Below are positions 22,451 to 36,800 of a DNA stretch of 64,000 nt, one piece after another. Source of the DNA: Oryzias latipes (Eukaryota; Chordata; Actinopteri; Beloniformes; Adrianichthyidae); NCBI RefSeq assembly GCF_002234675.1, contig NC_019866.2, forward strand, positions 15,157,261 through 15,221,260, in the 5' to 3' direction. The translations under genes were made by a program, and so were the position numbers. Within the stretch, counting starts at the first letter, position 1, and every line of letters begins with the position of its first letter. The notes under the pieces are model-generated. The model worked only from the letters and a program-made list of their open reading frames with translations. It was not told the DNA's origin and did no database searches.

Positions 22451-22868
22451 TGTTCCCCGATATTTACGACAACGTTAAATGTCATTAAAAATAAATACAT
22501 TTAATGACTTAAATTGTGATTATGTGTGTCGGGCGCTCGTGGTGCGTTTTGTACGGTATTTAGTCCAGCTCATCATAAATGTTGGTATGATCTGCTGCAA
22601 GTGCACTGACTGCAGTTGGAACGCTAGTCGTCACTACACGCTGGCACAACAATCATGAGGTACCAAATGTTCAGAAACCACCACAAAATGACTGAACTGT
22701 GGTTTTCAAGCACAACGAAAAATAATTCTGCTTTTCAGTGTGAGGAGACGAGCTCACAGAAAAACTGGAGACAGTCGAGTGGAGGTCTACTGTCAAGGTG
22801 ACACTAAAGAAATAAAGAATATAAAAATGGGTGTTTCTCAGTGCACGCCAAGTAAGGGACACTACTTC

Positions 22869-22871
<3 letters not shown>

Positions 22872-22938
<67 letters not shown>
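22872..22938. repeat. (TA)n microsatellite
   Basis: About 33 uninterrupted TA units. Confidence 0.98.
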
Positions 22939-22942
<4 letters not shown>

Positions 22943-22999
22943 CACATTTTCAGGACACAATAAAAATCAGGATATGTGTACATATAGTATACTTATATT

Positions 23000-23300
23000 T
23001 CATTTTTGAGTATCTCTTTAGTCGAAGTGTCATGAATCAGGAGCAGACGGAAAAATACTTTTTGAAAAAGAGCTTTTTTATGACGTAGAAAATAAGCTAG
23101 GGGGGGGCGGGATTGCTCTCTGATAGTCAATGGTTGCTCTGCACCAACAGTCCCACTCACAACTCAGAGGTGAATTTCTAAAGAACTTTTTTCTTGAACA
23201 ACACAGATTTTTTTACATTTTGGATTCAAACCCCATAATCATAAATAACTAAAATGGGAACGCTTCTACAATGGATCAAAAGAGGACTTTAAAACTTTTA
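23000..23300 (+). repeat. Interspersed repeat family R1, copy 3 (partial)
   Basis: Shares ATGAATCAGGAGCAGACGGA, GGTTGCTCTGCACCAACAGT, CCCAC.CACAACTCAGAG, AATTTCTAA.GAACT and ATGGATCAAAAGAGGA with the other copies. Confidence 0.65.
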
Positions 23301-23610
23301 CACATAATTTATTATGATTTGTCAGAATAGTTTGTTATTTATGTGTTAAAGTATTTATAGCTTATAAAGTATTTGTGTATAACAAATAAAAATGGTCTAT
23401 GCATATTTAGCGGTTCACTATCTTCTAAATGAGAAGCTCACTCAGTTTGAAGTGGCCTTTATTGGTCATGGGGAGGAAATAAAGGCCACAGTTCTGGAAC
23501 TCATGGGATTTGCTCCTGATCCTCAGCTGTTCTTTGCATCTTCAAGAAAATGTTTCACCAAGCTGCATTAACTCCAACGTGATTGTGAATTCAGTGAACG
23601 TGTGTGTGTG

Positions 23611-23657
<47 letters not shown>

Positions 23658-24832
23658 CTAGATAAAACTGCAACCTGTTTCTGAATAACAGACTAAAAAA
23701 ATAAAATATTTACATTTTAAAATGTCATTTGAAAAATGTGCATGTGTGTGTGTGGGGGGGGTAATGGAAAAACTACGGTGACATGAAATGCAGGTCTTCA
23801 TTTCTGGGAATTGAATATAGCAAGTAGAAAAACAAGTGGATGCAACAGAGAAGACTGCCTTTTTTCCTTTGACATAAAAAACTTGTATAAAACTATAATG
23901 TCATAAAAGTTCTTGTTTGGTTTTATTCCAGAATATGCTGGTTAATGAGTAAAAATGTATAGCAAGAACAATTAACAGCATAACTTACCGCACAGGCTCA
24001 GAATATAATGGACATTGCTGCTCCTCTACTCCTTCATACAGATGAAGTTAGTCAGTTCGTCTGCATAAAAGTCATTCTCCCATTACAGATACAAACAGTA
24101 CTTTAAAAGCTCAATATTATCATGTATCCAAGATGGATATCGTTCTGATCTTTTTATTTACTTTGTGTATATCTTAGGGGAAAAAAGTTTGGATTTCAAG
24201 GTATAAAAAAAGGGCCCAAAATCAATCATTTCTGCCAGACTGGATGATAGATTCAATGGTGTGCTCCACACTGCCATCTGCTGGCCAAAGATAAAAGTGG
24301 AATAACGCTTCAGAAAAAAAGGGAAATAGTTTTTTTTTGGTACGCAACTGCAACTTACATTGGCTAAACTTAATGCACAGGTAAATCCCAAATATCAGCT
24401 GTGAAGGCAGACCAGTGGAAAATACAAGTTTGATGATTGAATATGTAAGAGCAAAAAAAATAAAGTTTTCCAACAAACACAGAAGTGGTATCATCATAAT
24501 GTGGCAGCTGGTCAGAAGCTTCTTGATTGATTAAAAAAAAACAAAATGTTTAAAGAAAACACTTAAGAGCCAGATATTTCCTGAAGAAATCATTCCCACA
24601 TTTTGTTGTGCATGTCCACTTGCACAACATTATTCTGGAATAATAGAAGAGAGCAACTGAACAGATGTGCATTATTTTTAATGTGAAACTCTCAAACACT
24701 TTTTTCTCTTTGCTTAACAATTGTCAAGCCACATTTCTATTTGAATAAAGAAAAACTGTTTTTTTAAATTATAGAATACAATAGAAAAGAAATTTAAAAA
24801 ACAAACAACTACAATGTAATGGCAAACTGTAG
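23301..24832. other. Intergenic DNA between atp6v0c promoter and ypel3 3' end
   Basis: No exon recognised. It contains a second (TA)n tract at 23614-23655 and AT-rich sequence. Confidence 0.5.
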
Positions 24833-24838
24833 TTTATT
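24833..24838 (-). terminator. Probable poly(A) signal of ypel3
   Basis: AATAAA on the minus strand about 1.0 kb past the ypel3 stop codon. This predicts a 3' UTR from 25838 to roughly 24815. Confidence 0.5.
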
Positions 24839-25838
24839 GAAAGAACAGGTTAAAATAAAAACATTTTGATGCAAATATCAGAAATCACCAAAAATATTCT
24901 ACATTTTCACAATTTGACACAGTATAGCTAATGTATCTGCAGGGACAGCTCAGGATTAGAAAATATGTAATGAATATAGATTTCATTAGCGTTATGTGAA
25001 GGAATTCCCACATGTGCAGCGATAACTTAAAAAGAAACTTCCGAACTTAAGCTTGTCGACACTATCCAGCTTATAAGGCCTCGGCATGCACTGCAAATCG
25101 TGCCAGCACATACTAAAAGTTACAGCTGTGCAGAGGAAGACTTGCAGTCGAGATGTAAGGATTCTTGCAGGAGATTTTTGAAAGCTTTAGCAATAAAATA
25201 TAAACACCCAGATTGCCATCTTAATGTAAAAAAAGAAAGAAAAATACTAAAAAAAAAGATTAAAACAAAAAGAGCTCTCCTGCTGCTCTTTGCAAAACCC
25301 TTCTTAACCCCAAGATGATCCGAGTTAAAACAAATCTTGATAATAAACACTATTCAAGCCGCGTGACATGGAGATGTGCTCCTTTGCTGCAAAAGTACCC
25401 CAATTCTTCAATTCCATTCTCCAGATCTAGTTCCTTGTCTTGCATGGAGCCGCATCACAATGGAGCCAAACTCTCTGGAGGTCACTTTAAAATCGTTGAC
25501 AGCTTTTGCACTAAAATCAGACCAGAATTGGTGGCTGAGTGACTACAACTCCCAATGTTTCCCACACACACACACACGCACACAAACCATGCACTTATTC
25601 AGTTCATGCTCCAGCGCTACTAACAACTGGGAAATCAGAATCAGCAAATGTGTTGCGTTTGCCCAAGGAAAACGTGAAGAAGATGAAGATAAGGCATCAC
25701 GTGCAATTCTTTTCCAAGCTGAATGAAGTGAAAGTGTGGCACAGCGATGGTTTGAGCATAGAAGGAGGAAGCTACACAGTAACCCTTTTAAGTGGAGGGG
25801 ATGCAACGTTTTGAGAAAAAACAATGACGAGTCTGCTC

Positions 25839-27842
25839 TCAGTCCCAACCGTTGTCCTTTATCATGTGGGAGAGTTCAATGATGTACTTCCCCTCCTTGT
25901 ACTTCTGACTGAGTTCAAAGGCTTGCTCCTGCAGAAAAAAAGGGTGCATAGTGGTTGGTAAAAGGAACTTTAGAAATAGGTTTGATGAAACTTGGTATAA
26001 GAAATGAAAAACTCTGAGAAAGGAGCAAAGACTGAGCACAGCTGTAGGTTTGACCAAAGCAAAATCTTTGAATCATCTTGACATGATTTAGAAGCAGAAA
26101 TGCTTCCTGATTTATTTCACTTGACAAATAAAAAAACATTCAACAGCTCCATCTTCTTTATTTTACTATAACCTGTTGATTTCTTCCCGTTTTTTAGCGT
26201 TTAAGGGTTTAAAGGACTATATAAAAGTCATGATAGAACGTTTAAATACATTTTAAATATAATCTACAGAGAAAAACGTAAAGATAACATCTCAAATATG
26301 TACATGAGTGTTGTCGTAGGGCAATAGATTGACCTGGTGTCTATAGCCCAATGTAATATTTCATTGTGAATAATAAATAACTTATATTGCTCTTATACAG
26401 CCATATAGAAATAATGTACATGTGTAATTAAGTTGAATAAATGGATATTGCACCTTCCAAACCAAATAGGGCAGTCTTTGTTTCATCACAGAAACTCTTC
26501 TGCATCTACACAAACATGTAGCTTTTTCTTTATGCTTAATGAATGACTACTTCATACTTTTGGGGCTTTTTCTTTTTTTAAAGGTCTGAAATGAACCCTC
26601 GCCAGTAGCGAGCATTTTCTCCTCTTTAGCGAGTAAAAGTTAGAGGGTTAGTCGCTACATGGCGAGTAAACGTTTTGTGTAAACTGCTTCATATGAGTTT
26701 GCTCTCCTTCTGGTAATTTCATTTTTCCTCTCCTCCTCTGTCTGCAGACGAGAAATCTGTCCATCCCGCAGTTCACCTGAGTGTAGCGCTCACTGAGTTT
26801 AAGCTGACGAAAAGGTGGAACATGTGATTTTTTTTTAATAAAATTACTTTTATGCCAATACATTTTGCAGAGATGACTTCAAGAGAACATCACATGGATG
26901 AGGGGGGTTCTCACATATTTCCAGCCGAGTGTGGTGTGACAGTTTTCACAGTAGATGTCCGCCACTGCGTGAAGTCCCGTCAGCAGCAGCCTCTCCTCTG
27001 CAGGACCACAGCCAACATTGACCCTGCAGGCAAACAACCAGATTCTTTCAAACAAAAAACACTTCACAAACTGCAGCAATCTCAGTTTAGCAGTTCCCCT
27101 TAGAAACCTGTGTTATTACTTCCTTATTTGGGAAAAAAAGAGGTCACAAAGGACACCTTTGCTGCTTCATGCCTCACCTTAAACGATTTATGTGTAAACA
27201 GAAAGGAACTTGCTATTAGATTATGGGTTAATGTTGTTCAACAGCCCCACATCTCTGCGTTTTCCTGACCCACTAACCCAACAGAAGCATGACTAAAATG
27301 CACTCATTCAACTTCAAGGTCCTCTCTGAAGCAAATTGTTTTTGTTAATGCTGCAGTTTATGTAAACACATCTAAATACTAAGAATCTGTTTTATAGGAC
27401 AACCAGAATAGAAACTACAAGACAGAAATTCAAAATGTATAGATTTATTAAATATCTTTCAAAGGGAGGCATTACGGCGAATAGTACAAATAATGTATTT
27501 GTTAGCGAAAAGATTGTGCAACTAAAGTAACGTATTTGGAAGGATATTTTGTAAGGATCCACCAAAAGTAACACACTTACACAGAGTTAAAGAGGTATGC
27601 TCTTCCCTGGCTGCCTTGGAAAGACTAGGAGACAAAGAAACAGGAAGTCAGCAACAGCAAAAGAAATAGAACCCGTTTTAATGCTCTAGTTTTAAAAGAT
27701 TACGAGGATTGAAGGCTGGCAGTACCTTGGAGATAAGATCGTCATGGTTAGCCAGGTGGGCGCGACAGTGCACGCAGCTGTAACGGCGGTGGCAGGAGTC
27801 CAGATAAGCCTGGAAAGTCTTGGCTTTTGTCAGCTTCACCAT
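25839..27842 (-). CDS. ypel3: Yippee-like 3 zinc-binding protein
   Basis: Four coding exons join to 360 bases (119 residues plus stop): 27842-27726, 27624-27581, 27023-26915 and 25928-25839. All borders are GT-AG. The length equals human YPEL3. The Yippee domain spans nearly the whole protein. Its zinc ligands are visible as C23-x2-C26 and C79-x2-C82, followed by GWKYEQAF and the end IKDNGWD that marks the family. YPEL proteins are small, highly conserved factors linked to growth arrest and senescence; no enzyme activity is established. A 5' non-coding exon ends at a CAG|GTGAG donor at 28865 and splices to TTTTTAG|AC just before the ATG. The paralogue call (3 rather than 1, 2 or 4) rests mainly on the ypel3-gdpd3-mapk3 order. 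Confidence 0.96.
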
Positions 27843-28599
27843 GTCTAAAAATATAAACGCACGGGAGCGGAGAAAATTCTTAGTTAATGGTATTTGTTTG
27901 TGTGTCGGCTCAGCTGGTCAAAACAAAGGGTTAGTTTTCAGTGGTTTTGAATATGCAACAGTACAAAAACAAAGTTCTTTGATCGATTTGCTATGGCTTA
28001 TACGTTTTATGTTGAATTCTCTTCGTTGCTCTGCATTTACCAGGCTGGGGACAGGCACAAGCTGCACAGGGTGCGTGTTTGGCCGCATTTATCTTTTTAT
28101 GTATGTCTATCTGTCCATCTGTCTGTTATTCTTTGTAATTTTTATTTATTTACTCAAGTGTGGATTTTTGTGGGCCATTTAGGGGACCATTACCCCTCTT
28201 TGCACATGCCTATATCCGGCCTAGCTGGTCATATTTTTATATTTTGAACCTGAAGAAAATGGTTCAAAATGGTTACAGTGGAAAGTATATTATTTGGACG
28301 GTGCATAAATTCATAACTCATAAATTGTTTTGCTCCAAAACCAAACTGTAGCGGACACTTTTAGAAATCAGGGCCTGGAGACTCAGCGTCAAGTTTACCA
28401 TCAAACTTTAGTTTACATTTATTGGTCGAGATGATGTTTTAAAAGGAAAAACACATTTCCATATAAAACATCTAAGAATAACAATTAGTTTTAAAAGGTC
28501 AGCTGTGAACGCAGAATTATTTAAGTAATATTTTAAGCAGGCAGACAGGTTATGCAGGAAGAGGAACACACCTGAGACAGAGACTACGCATCCACTCAC

Positions 28600-29340
28600 A
28601 TAATAAACTTAGCTGTTGAGCATATATCAAACCTCAACGAGGCATCCTGCACCGTTTCGAACACTAATATGCGGCTGCAGCTTTCTATAAAGTCGCTCTA
28701 ATCCCTTAAACAGCTCACACCAGCGACTGAGGGAGTGTTTTAATTAATTTAAGCTTGGTTTTAGCTTTGCTACGGCAGCCTGCTAGCCACGCGCTGACAA
28801 AACACAACGGCTAACCTCAGCACAAAAAGCGCATTGCAGGATATTCCTTTGAATGTCCACTCACCTGAAAGCACGAGACGAGCTCCAAATATGCTATCCA
28901 GCAACTAGTCGCAGTGTCCAAAAGTGACCCAATTAAATAAAACAATAAAGCGCAATTCTAGACCCAACAGCCGACCACCATGCGCGCTGGCTGTTGGTAA
29001 AAAAATAATTATCATAAAATAAAAAATAAAACAGCTAACCCCCAGCCGTTTAGCTCACTATGTTGACCTCCGCTTATGCGTTTGATCAACGGCCTCTATT
29101 AAAACAAAAGCTGGAACGTAGCAAGGCTAGTAGGCAATGGCGGAAAAAGCCAAGCAGTCTGACGAGAGAAAAATTTGCTTTGTTTTTGAAAACACGCAGA
29201 TGGAGGAAATGTGAGGAGTGCAAAACAAACCTCCGTCAGCCAATCAGCGCCGCCGCGCGGCCTTTAGAAAATGGGTCAACCAATCAGAATCCGTCTCGCG
29301 AGCTCCTTATGGCTATCAATTTAATTACTGCGTGTTGTGT
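28600..29340 (-). promoter_or_regulatory. Likely ypel3 promoter and 5' non-coding exon region
   Basis: A non-coding exon appears to end at 28865 (CAG|GTGAG on the minus strand). Upstream the sequence is CpG-richer and has two CCAAT-type motifs on the plus strand (AGCCAATCAGCG near 29237, AACCAATCAGAA near 29278). These are inverted relative to ypel3. The start site is not directly visible. Confidence 0.4.
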
Positions 29341-29399
29341 TGGCTTGTTAAAAAGTTTTATTTGTCTTGTTTAATGCAACTTTTTGAATTAAAAGTAAA

Positions 29400-30861
29400 G
29401 AAAAAAACAGAGAAAATATTCAGAAGACCTTTGAATTTTGACGTAAAATAGCTTTAATAGTGTCTTTTAAAGCAAAACCATTTTTATTTATTTTTATTTA
29501 GTATTTGTGTTCATAATTCATGCCTTTTGGGTAAGTACATTTGATCAGCTTTATGTCCTGCTAACCCACTTGAAACTTTGCTTGGCACCGCATAATCAAA
29601 GCAGAAAAATGTGGGCTTTGTTTCACCAGCAGATTGGTCAATTATTATCTCAGCTTGTGGGTTTGACTTTGAGGCGGCTGCTTGGGAAAACAACAGCACC
29701 ATCAATTAGACCACAAAAGTAAACCCCCAATCAGTTTAAACAGGAAAAAAAGATGCATTATAAATAGCATTGTGAGAAGAAAGTGCATGCAATTTGTTTA
29801 AACAACAGGAAAAAGCTTTTAAAAACTCATGTGGTCCTGCTGAAATTATAAGGCTGGTAGAAAATAAATCAGATGAATAAGACTCGACACAAAACAGACT
29901 TTTCTCATTTTCTAAGCCCAAATATTTAGAAAAAAATGGACTTTCTGTTTGGCGTGGCATTTGACTCCACCTTTGTTTTTGCAAAGGAAATTAGAGGTGA
30001 CTCACATGGCTTCAAAAACACCATTTCACCAACACTGCCTTATATTTAGGTATGGGAAGTACCAGAACGGGGAGAACTTTAAATCATTCATACAAGGCAG
30101 TGTTGATCAATGATTAAAAGTTGTTGACTCTATTCTCCTGCATCAATAATGCCTTTTAACCCCCAAGAACTACCAGTTGTCAGATCTTTTCTTTTGCAGA
30201 TGATTGTCTTTTGAAAATCCCTTTCTGAAGCACTCACCAGATATCAACATTAGCTGAATGTTCATCTATTTATCTAATTGCTATTTTGATGCTTAGTTTG
30301 ACAAGAGAGTTGCACAAATGTGCAGTTTAGTGCTCCTAATGTTATGCCCAGTTGTGTACTTTGAATTTTGACTTTCAGTTCACACCCAAGACTCTTTTAT
30401 TTACATCAGGCCACCAAAGTAGGATGAAAGTTCAAGAAAATTCTAAATAATTTTCGTGTAATCTTTTTTTTTCTCTTACTGAAAGTAGTCAAAACAAAAG
30501 TGACGTTTATAGCCCCTGACCAGGTTTGTCCCGTCACATGATCCAGCTGGTTAAACATTCACTCCTGTAATATGAGACAGTTTGATCAGAGAGCCTCTTT
30601 GAATGTTTACCAGAGTTCAAGCGATCTGTTGACTTCATCACAACTCAGTTGTTCTGTCAGCAGATTGAAGAGTTGAATGGTGGCATTGTTTTCACAACAT
30701 TTATGTTTAATAGATTTAACCTCAATTAATCTCGTCCCGGTCGGTTTCCAGAACCTCACATTTATCTCCCTTTATCGTCTTCACTGTTTATCCAGACCTC
30801 ATTCATCAGACAACTGTTTTATAATTGATTATCTGCGGTGACGCTCAGCGGGAGCTCGGGA
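29400..30861. other. Intergenic DNA between ypel3 promoter and gdpd3 3' end
   Basis: No exon recognised. Part of it should be gdpd3 3' UTR. A short 11-bp inverted repeat (AACACTGCCTT / AAGGCAGTGTT) occurs at 30031-30104. Confidence 0.5.
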
Positions 30862-33800
30862 TCAATCGGAACTTCTGGTTTTGCAGAAGTAGGTCGACAG
30901 AAGAGATGGGTAGTCAGTCATCACTCCGGTTGCTCCAACTTCCATTGCAGCTTTTATGTCTTCCTCCTCATTGCAAACAAACAAATGCACCTGCATTTAA
31001 ATACAGAAATTCAAATATATTAATGGCATGTTCAAATTCTGCAGTCATCTAATAATAATAAATCCAGGGGACCAAGGAATTACATTTTTGTATGGAATTA
31101 GGAAAAAAGGTATTACACACAGTAATGTAATGTAGATATGATGAATTTAGTCAGTACTATTGCAGGGTAAGGATTTAAAAAAATGTTTTTAAATATTTTG
31201 TTTAACTTAATTTAAACATCTATATTGCACTTACTTTATACATTTTAAGAATGCCAAATTTATTTTATTTTCATTGAAAAAACCTCTTCATTTATTCAGG
31301 TTGTTCTTTTTTAAATTCCTTTCAGACAGCAGTTAAAGCAGACGACACAGTTGTAAAGAAAACACCGGAAGAATGACTTGAAATGAGAAAAAATAACATT
31401 CTCAAAAGATTATATAACATTGCAAGGGGGCATTTTGATTTATTTTGTTTAAAAAAAGTGTTTGAATGCATCCAGTCCATGTCATGAGACATTCTAAAAT
31501 CATTTGACATTTCTCTAGCGGGATGACAACAGCAGTGATCTCATGGAAGCAGAATTACTCCCATTACCACAGACGTGATGCATTCAGGAAACTCACAGCG
31601 ATTAGCGGGGTTAGCCGTTTGTCATGGCCCAAATATTTTCTGTGAGAAATGACAATGATTGGGGTAGGTTTGTGGTTGCTCGGCAACAGGATGAAGAAAC
31701 CAACAAACAACTACCTCAGTTGCACAGAAATGCACATGGATTCATGTTTGTTCATATATTAGCTTTGTTTTTCAAAATAAAGATCTCAAGTTCTTAGTTT
31801 CTCTCAAACTACAGGATAATAGTTTGACCTTTATGTGGCCTTGTGGAAATTCTGACCACTAATGACCTGGTGCAGCAGCAAGCCTGTGTTTACATCTGCT
31901 GTTTGTAGCATGTCACCAAGTAAACTTGAAAGTCAAGTATTTAAAACAAATTCACAGAACATAATGTAACAGATTGATTTTCAGAAACTGGCATTTAGCA
32001 AAAATGAGTCTAAATTGAAAATGGAAACCCTGTTGATAATCAGCATTTTCTTTTATGTCTGACATGTTTGACCTGTGCTGCATCACCCCACTTACATTCA
32101 GTTAGTAATGTCTGGAGCCCATAGGATGGGGGACATTTACACATTGGTGTAAAACTCATATAAAACACATATCCCATAAACCAAAGTTCATCTGTTAAAC
32201 ATGTGTAAATGTTTCTAAAACAGAAGAAAATTCATCTGCAAAGAATGTCCAAGAATTTATTTATGTTCTTCCCTTCTCAGGTGCAACTAGAACAGATTTA
32301 TTAGAAGAAAACAAAATGTCCTCTTCTTTCTAATTAGTCTATTAAAATGAGTTTTAACTAAGTATACAGTGCCCAGCATAAATGAGTACACCCACTTTAA
32401 AAAGCATTAATGTAATCAGTAGCTCAATGAACAAAAGAGACATTTTCAAACTTTCCACCATGTTATGTTTTTTGAAAACTTCTGTAACTCCATTACATGA
32501 CATTAAAGTTAATGATCTAACTTTGATCACATTGTTTTCAGTTTTACTTTAATCGGTTGAAGCAAAAATGAATACACCCTGCAACAAAAACTACTACATC
32601 TAGTATTTTGTATGAACACCATGATTTTTAAGGACAGCACCAAGTCTTCTAGGCATGGACAGAACAAGTTGGCGACATTTTGCAGCATCTGTCTTCTTCA
32701 ATTCTTCAAGATAAGCTCTTTTACAGCCTGGATGCTGGATGGAGAGTGATGCTCATCTAGTTGCTTCAGAATTCCCCACAGGTGTTTGATTGGGTTTTAG
32801 ATCAGGAGACATACTCGGCCTTTCAATCACCTTCACCCTGTTGTTCTTCAGAAATGCAGCAGTAGCTTTAGAAGTCTGTTTTAGATCACTGTAGCGTTGG
32901 AAAAGTGCTCGACGACCAAGTGCATGAAGTATGGAGCGGTACATTGTTGAGTTCATGATACCATCAGTGAAATGCAGCTCCTCCACACCAGCAGCACTCA
33001 TGCAGCCCCACATGAGGACGCTGCCACCACCGTGTTTCACCATAGGCACCAGGCATTTTTCTTTGAAATCCTCACATTTGTGACGCCATGCAGTTTTGAA
33101 ACGTTTAGTTCCAAAAGCGGGGATCTTTGTCTCATCATTTCAGAGTATTTAGTCCCAGTAGTCTTCATCTTTTTCAGCATGGGCCCTAGCAAATTCTAGC
33201 CGTGCTTTTTTGTGCACAGGCTTTAGGAGAGGCTTTCTTCATGGACAATAACCATGCATGCCGTTCCTCTGCAGTGTGTGCCGTATGGTGTCACAGGTAA
33301 CAGTCACTCCAGTTTGGCTTTCTACCGCTTTAGCTAACTGCAGTGAACTTGTATGGCGATTTTCTTCAACCTTTATCATCAGAAGACGCTCCTGTCAAGA
33401 TGTTTGCTTCTGCGGACAGCCTGGACGTCTCTGTAAGATGGTTCCACTTCCATCTTTTTTACATTTTTGGATCACTTTTGCTGTAGTATTTTCACTGATG
33501 TGTAAAGCTTTGCTGATTTTCTTCCAGGCCTCTCCGTTTTTGCGCCAAGAAATGATTCCTTTTCCATGGGGAGCCAATGCCGACAGCATGAAATGGCAAG
33601 GGCTTTTCTTTGTTAAGAGTTGCCCTTTTCTGTGTGCTGGACACCTCTTAACCTCTGAATTACATCTCACCTGTGGTTGTTTAGAATTTTGTAGTCTTAA
33701 GTTTGGCTTTCCTCCAAAGACTTTTAATGGGGTGTACTCATTTTTGCAACATGGGCTTGAATTAATTTGTTAGGAAAATGACTTTTTGTGTGTGCAACTG

Positions 33801-36800
33801 AACATGTCTTGTATGTAATCAATGGCCCACCTTTGTAGGTGTATATTGTAGTATAGTACTTCACAAAAGACACTAAAGGTTTTCTGACAAATGTAGTGGG
33901 GTGTACTCTTTTATGCTGAGCAGTGTACATTTTGAAACGCCAGATTTTCAGGCATGTTTTGTTTTTAAAAGAGCTTAAATGATTTGCAAAGTATGCCACA
34001 GTGTACCTGCTTACACAAAAGAAAATCCTCTGCAAAGTCTTCCTATGAGTTTTTTTTTAATACCTGTATTCCACGAGCTGCTAGGTGTTGAAAAAGACTT
34101 CTCCTCATAGTTACTCTGAAAAAAACATTCAAACAAAAAAGTTGGTATATTCAGTTCAACGTTTTATTTATGGCAGACTGTCAGATAATTGTGAAGAAAC
34201 AGAAATAAGTATATTTGTAGTCATTTATTGTAGAAATACAAAGCAGATTGTGTTTTTAGGAAGCTTTTTTTGATGCATTTTGATACTAAAGCCATTGACT
34301 ACAAAAAGAGACTTACTTTTCCAATAAAGACACGGCCAGCTTGTTTGCCAGGATTCCCCCTGGAAAATACGTCCTTTGGCACACAGACGAGACACATTAG
34401 ACTCATGTATACTTAAAGACTCTTGGATTGCAGAAACAAGGAAACTGAAGGATGAGTTACAGATGACCTACATCTGAGCAATCACAAACACATTTTTCAA
34501 AAGCCATAAAAAGTGAACCAAGGCATAAGCAGCACACCGAGTCCAGGCATAAACCTCCTTCAAGCATGCCCAGCTTTGCATTAATTCATCATGCTTAAAT
34601 GATCTCCTGGAGGCTTTTCTACAACCTTCAATTAAAAAATAATCGTGATCTTGTGGCATAAACCATTTTCAACATGACAAGTTGAAACGGATGCGGTACA
34701 TTTAACAGAAGGACCAAGGAGAAGAGGGCAACTGCTGTCTGAGTGCGGCTTTTATGATTTGTGGTGTTTATGGTATAGGTTTGGTTTCGAAACTGAAGCA
34801 AATTGATGTTCCATTCCATTCCATTTTTATGTCTAGACTAAGGTGCTCACAAACACACCTGTTCATGATGCGCGGCAGGTAGAATTGCAGTAAACTCTCC
34901 CCCAACGGCACAAAAGGCAGCAGGCCGGTGTAGAAGAGCAGCAGAAGCAGCATGCCTCTCGTCATGGAAAAACTGTAAGGCATAGATCCATTCTGCATGG
35001 AAGCACAGCCAGAAACAAACTGAGTACCAACACTGAGACTAAAAAGTGTGACTCTACTAACAATATAAACAGATTTTTAAAAAAAATCTAAAAGAAAATA
35101 AATAGGATGCACTTAATTACATTTATGTTCAATTAATCATGAAGAATTTCCAAGCAGAAATAATTTAAGAACCCAACAAGTTGATAAATAAATAAGCATT
35201 AAATGTGATGTTGCATTTTGGTGACTTTGTCTCCCCCACGTGGTCAACTTACGGTTCTGCGACATTCTGTCATGATTGTGTTGTCCACAGAAGCCCACAC
35301 AGTAATTCCCTCCCTGTTGTAGCTTCTCACCAGGTCGGAGACCTGCAGACAGAAACCAACACGCAAAAAACAGAACTACTGGGTATGCATGCGCTTTAGG
35401 AAGGCAACGGCTTTTAAAGATTCCTGATCAAAAGCATTTTTGGATACAAGCTTCCAGAGGTGCAATTTCCTCACAATAAAGCTGAAGAAGATCTACATAT
35501 TTCTGTCATATATAAATGTATAATTTTAATTTTTTGTATATGTCACACCTTCTGCATCAGTCTCTTGTTGTTCTCTTTGATCTCAATGCTGACGGGAAGC
35601 TCTGGAAACTTCCTGAACACATCCTCCAGCAGAGCGATCTTCCTGTCCGCACCAGTGCTGTAGCGACCTGTGAGAGAAAACATAAAAAATGAAATATATA
35701 TTTTTAGGTTAATCATTTTTTTATTGTGATGATGATGAAAAAATGAAAGAGGAAACTTGCCTTCATAAAATAACACCTCCATTCTCTCCTTGTAAAGAGG
35801 CAAATCCTGAAATAACAGAAAAGTAAGTTAATAAGAAGATATAAAACTTTAAATCTGGAAAAATGAAAATGACTTAAAACTAGAATTTGTTTATGAATGC
35901 AAAAAAATACCACACTTGATCAAAATACAAAGTATGTTCATTTTTTTGTAATGTAAGAAAATAAAAAGGCACAAATGTGTACCCTTCATTGTTTCTGAAT
36001 TTTTTCTAAACTGGCAGCTTTTATACCTTTCAGTAAAATGTTGCTTAAATTAAAGGGAATTTAAAAGCAAGACTTTTGGTTGCAGTGATTGCACATCTCT
36101 AGGAAAGAAAAAAGAAAAACAAAATTGTGGCCAAGACAGATCAAAGTAGTTTTTAAAAAAAAATATATAAATCTTTAATTGATTTTGAAATAAAAAAATT
36201 TTGGATGCTAAAAAAATGTTCACAGGTGAACAGTGTCTGTTTTTCTCGCTGGAAACAGTTGCAGAGCATCTACCTGGAGATCGAGGGAGGAGATGTTGAC
36301 ATCTTGGCCCGTCTGCCTCAGCAGGTTCTCATCGTGGGAAACAACCACATACTCGTCGCGGGTCAGGTGACAGTCCATCTCCAGCATCTCCGTACCATGC
36401 TTTACCGCACTGATCACAGCAAAAAGGATAATGTTTGTCTGACAGCTTCTGTCCACAACACTCTAGAGAAGAAACAACTCAAAACGCTCTATGACAAAAG
36501 ATTGCACTGAGAGGAAAACAAGCTTTTGCACAGAATAACCAAAAGTACCGTGTTTTTCGGACTATAAGTCGCTCCGGAGTATAAGTCGCACCAGCCCAAA
36601 AATGCATTATAAAGTAGAAAAAAACACAGATAAGTCGCACTGGACTATAAGTCGCATTTTGACAGGAAATGTATTTGACAAAATCTGGGACCAAAAACTA
36701 ATAACTTGCACAACCTCATATGACACAATCATAGCAGACTGTTTATCTCATAATTTCACAGTAATTCTTTCTCATACTTATTTATTTATTCCTTTCATGA

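Noticed and set aside
22740-23088. Open frames encoding Tyr-Ile repeats
   Set aside because: These are translations of (TA)n microsatellites, as also at 51102-51467 and 63010-63207.
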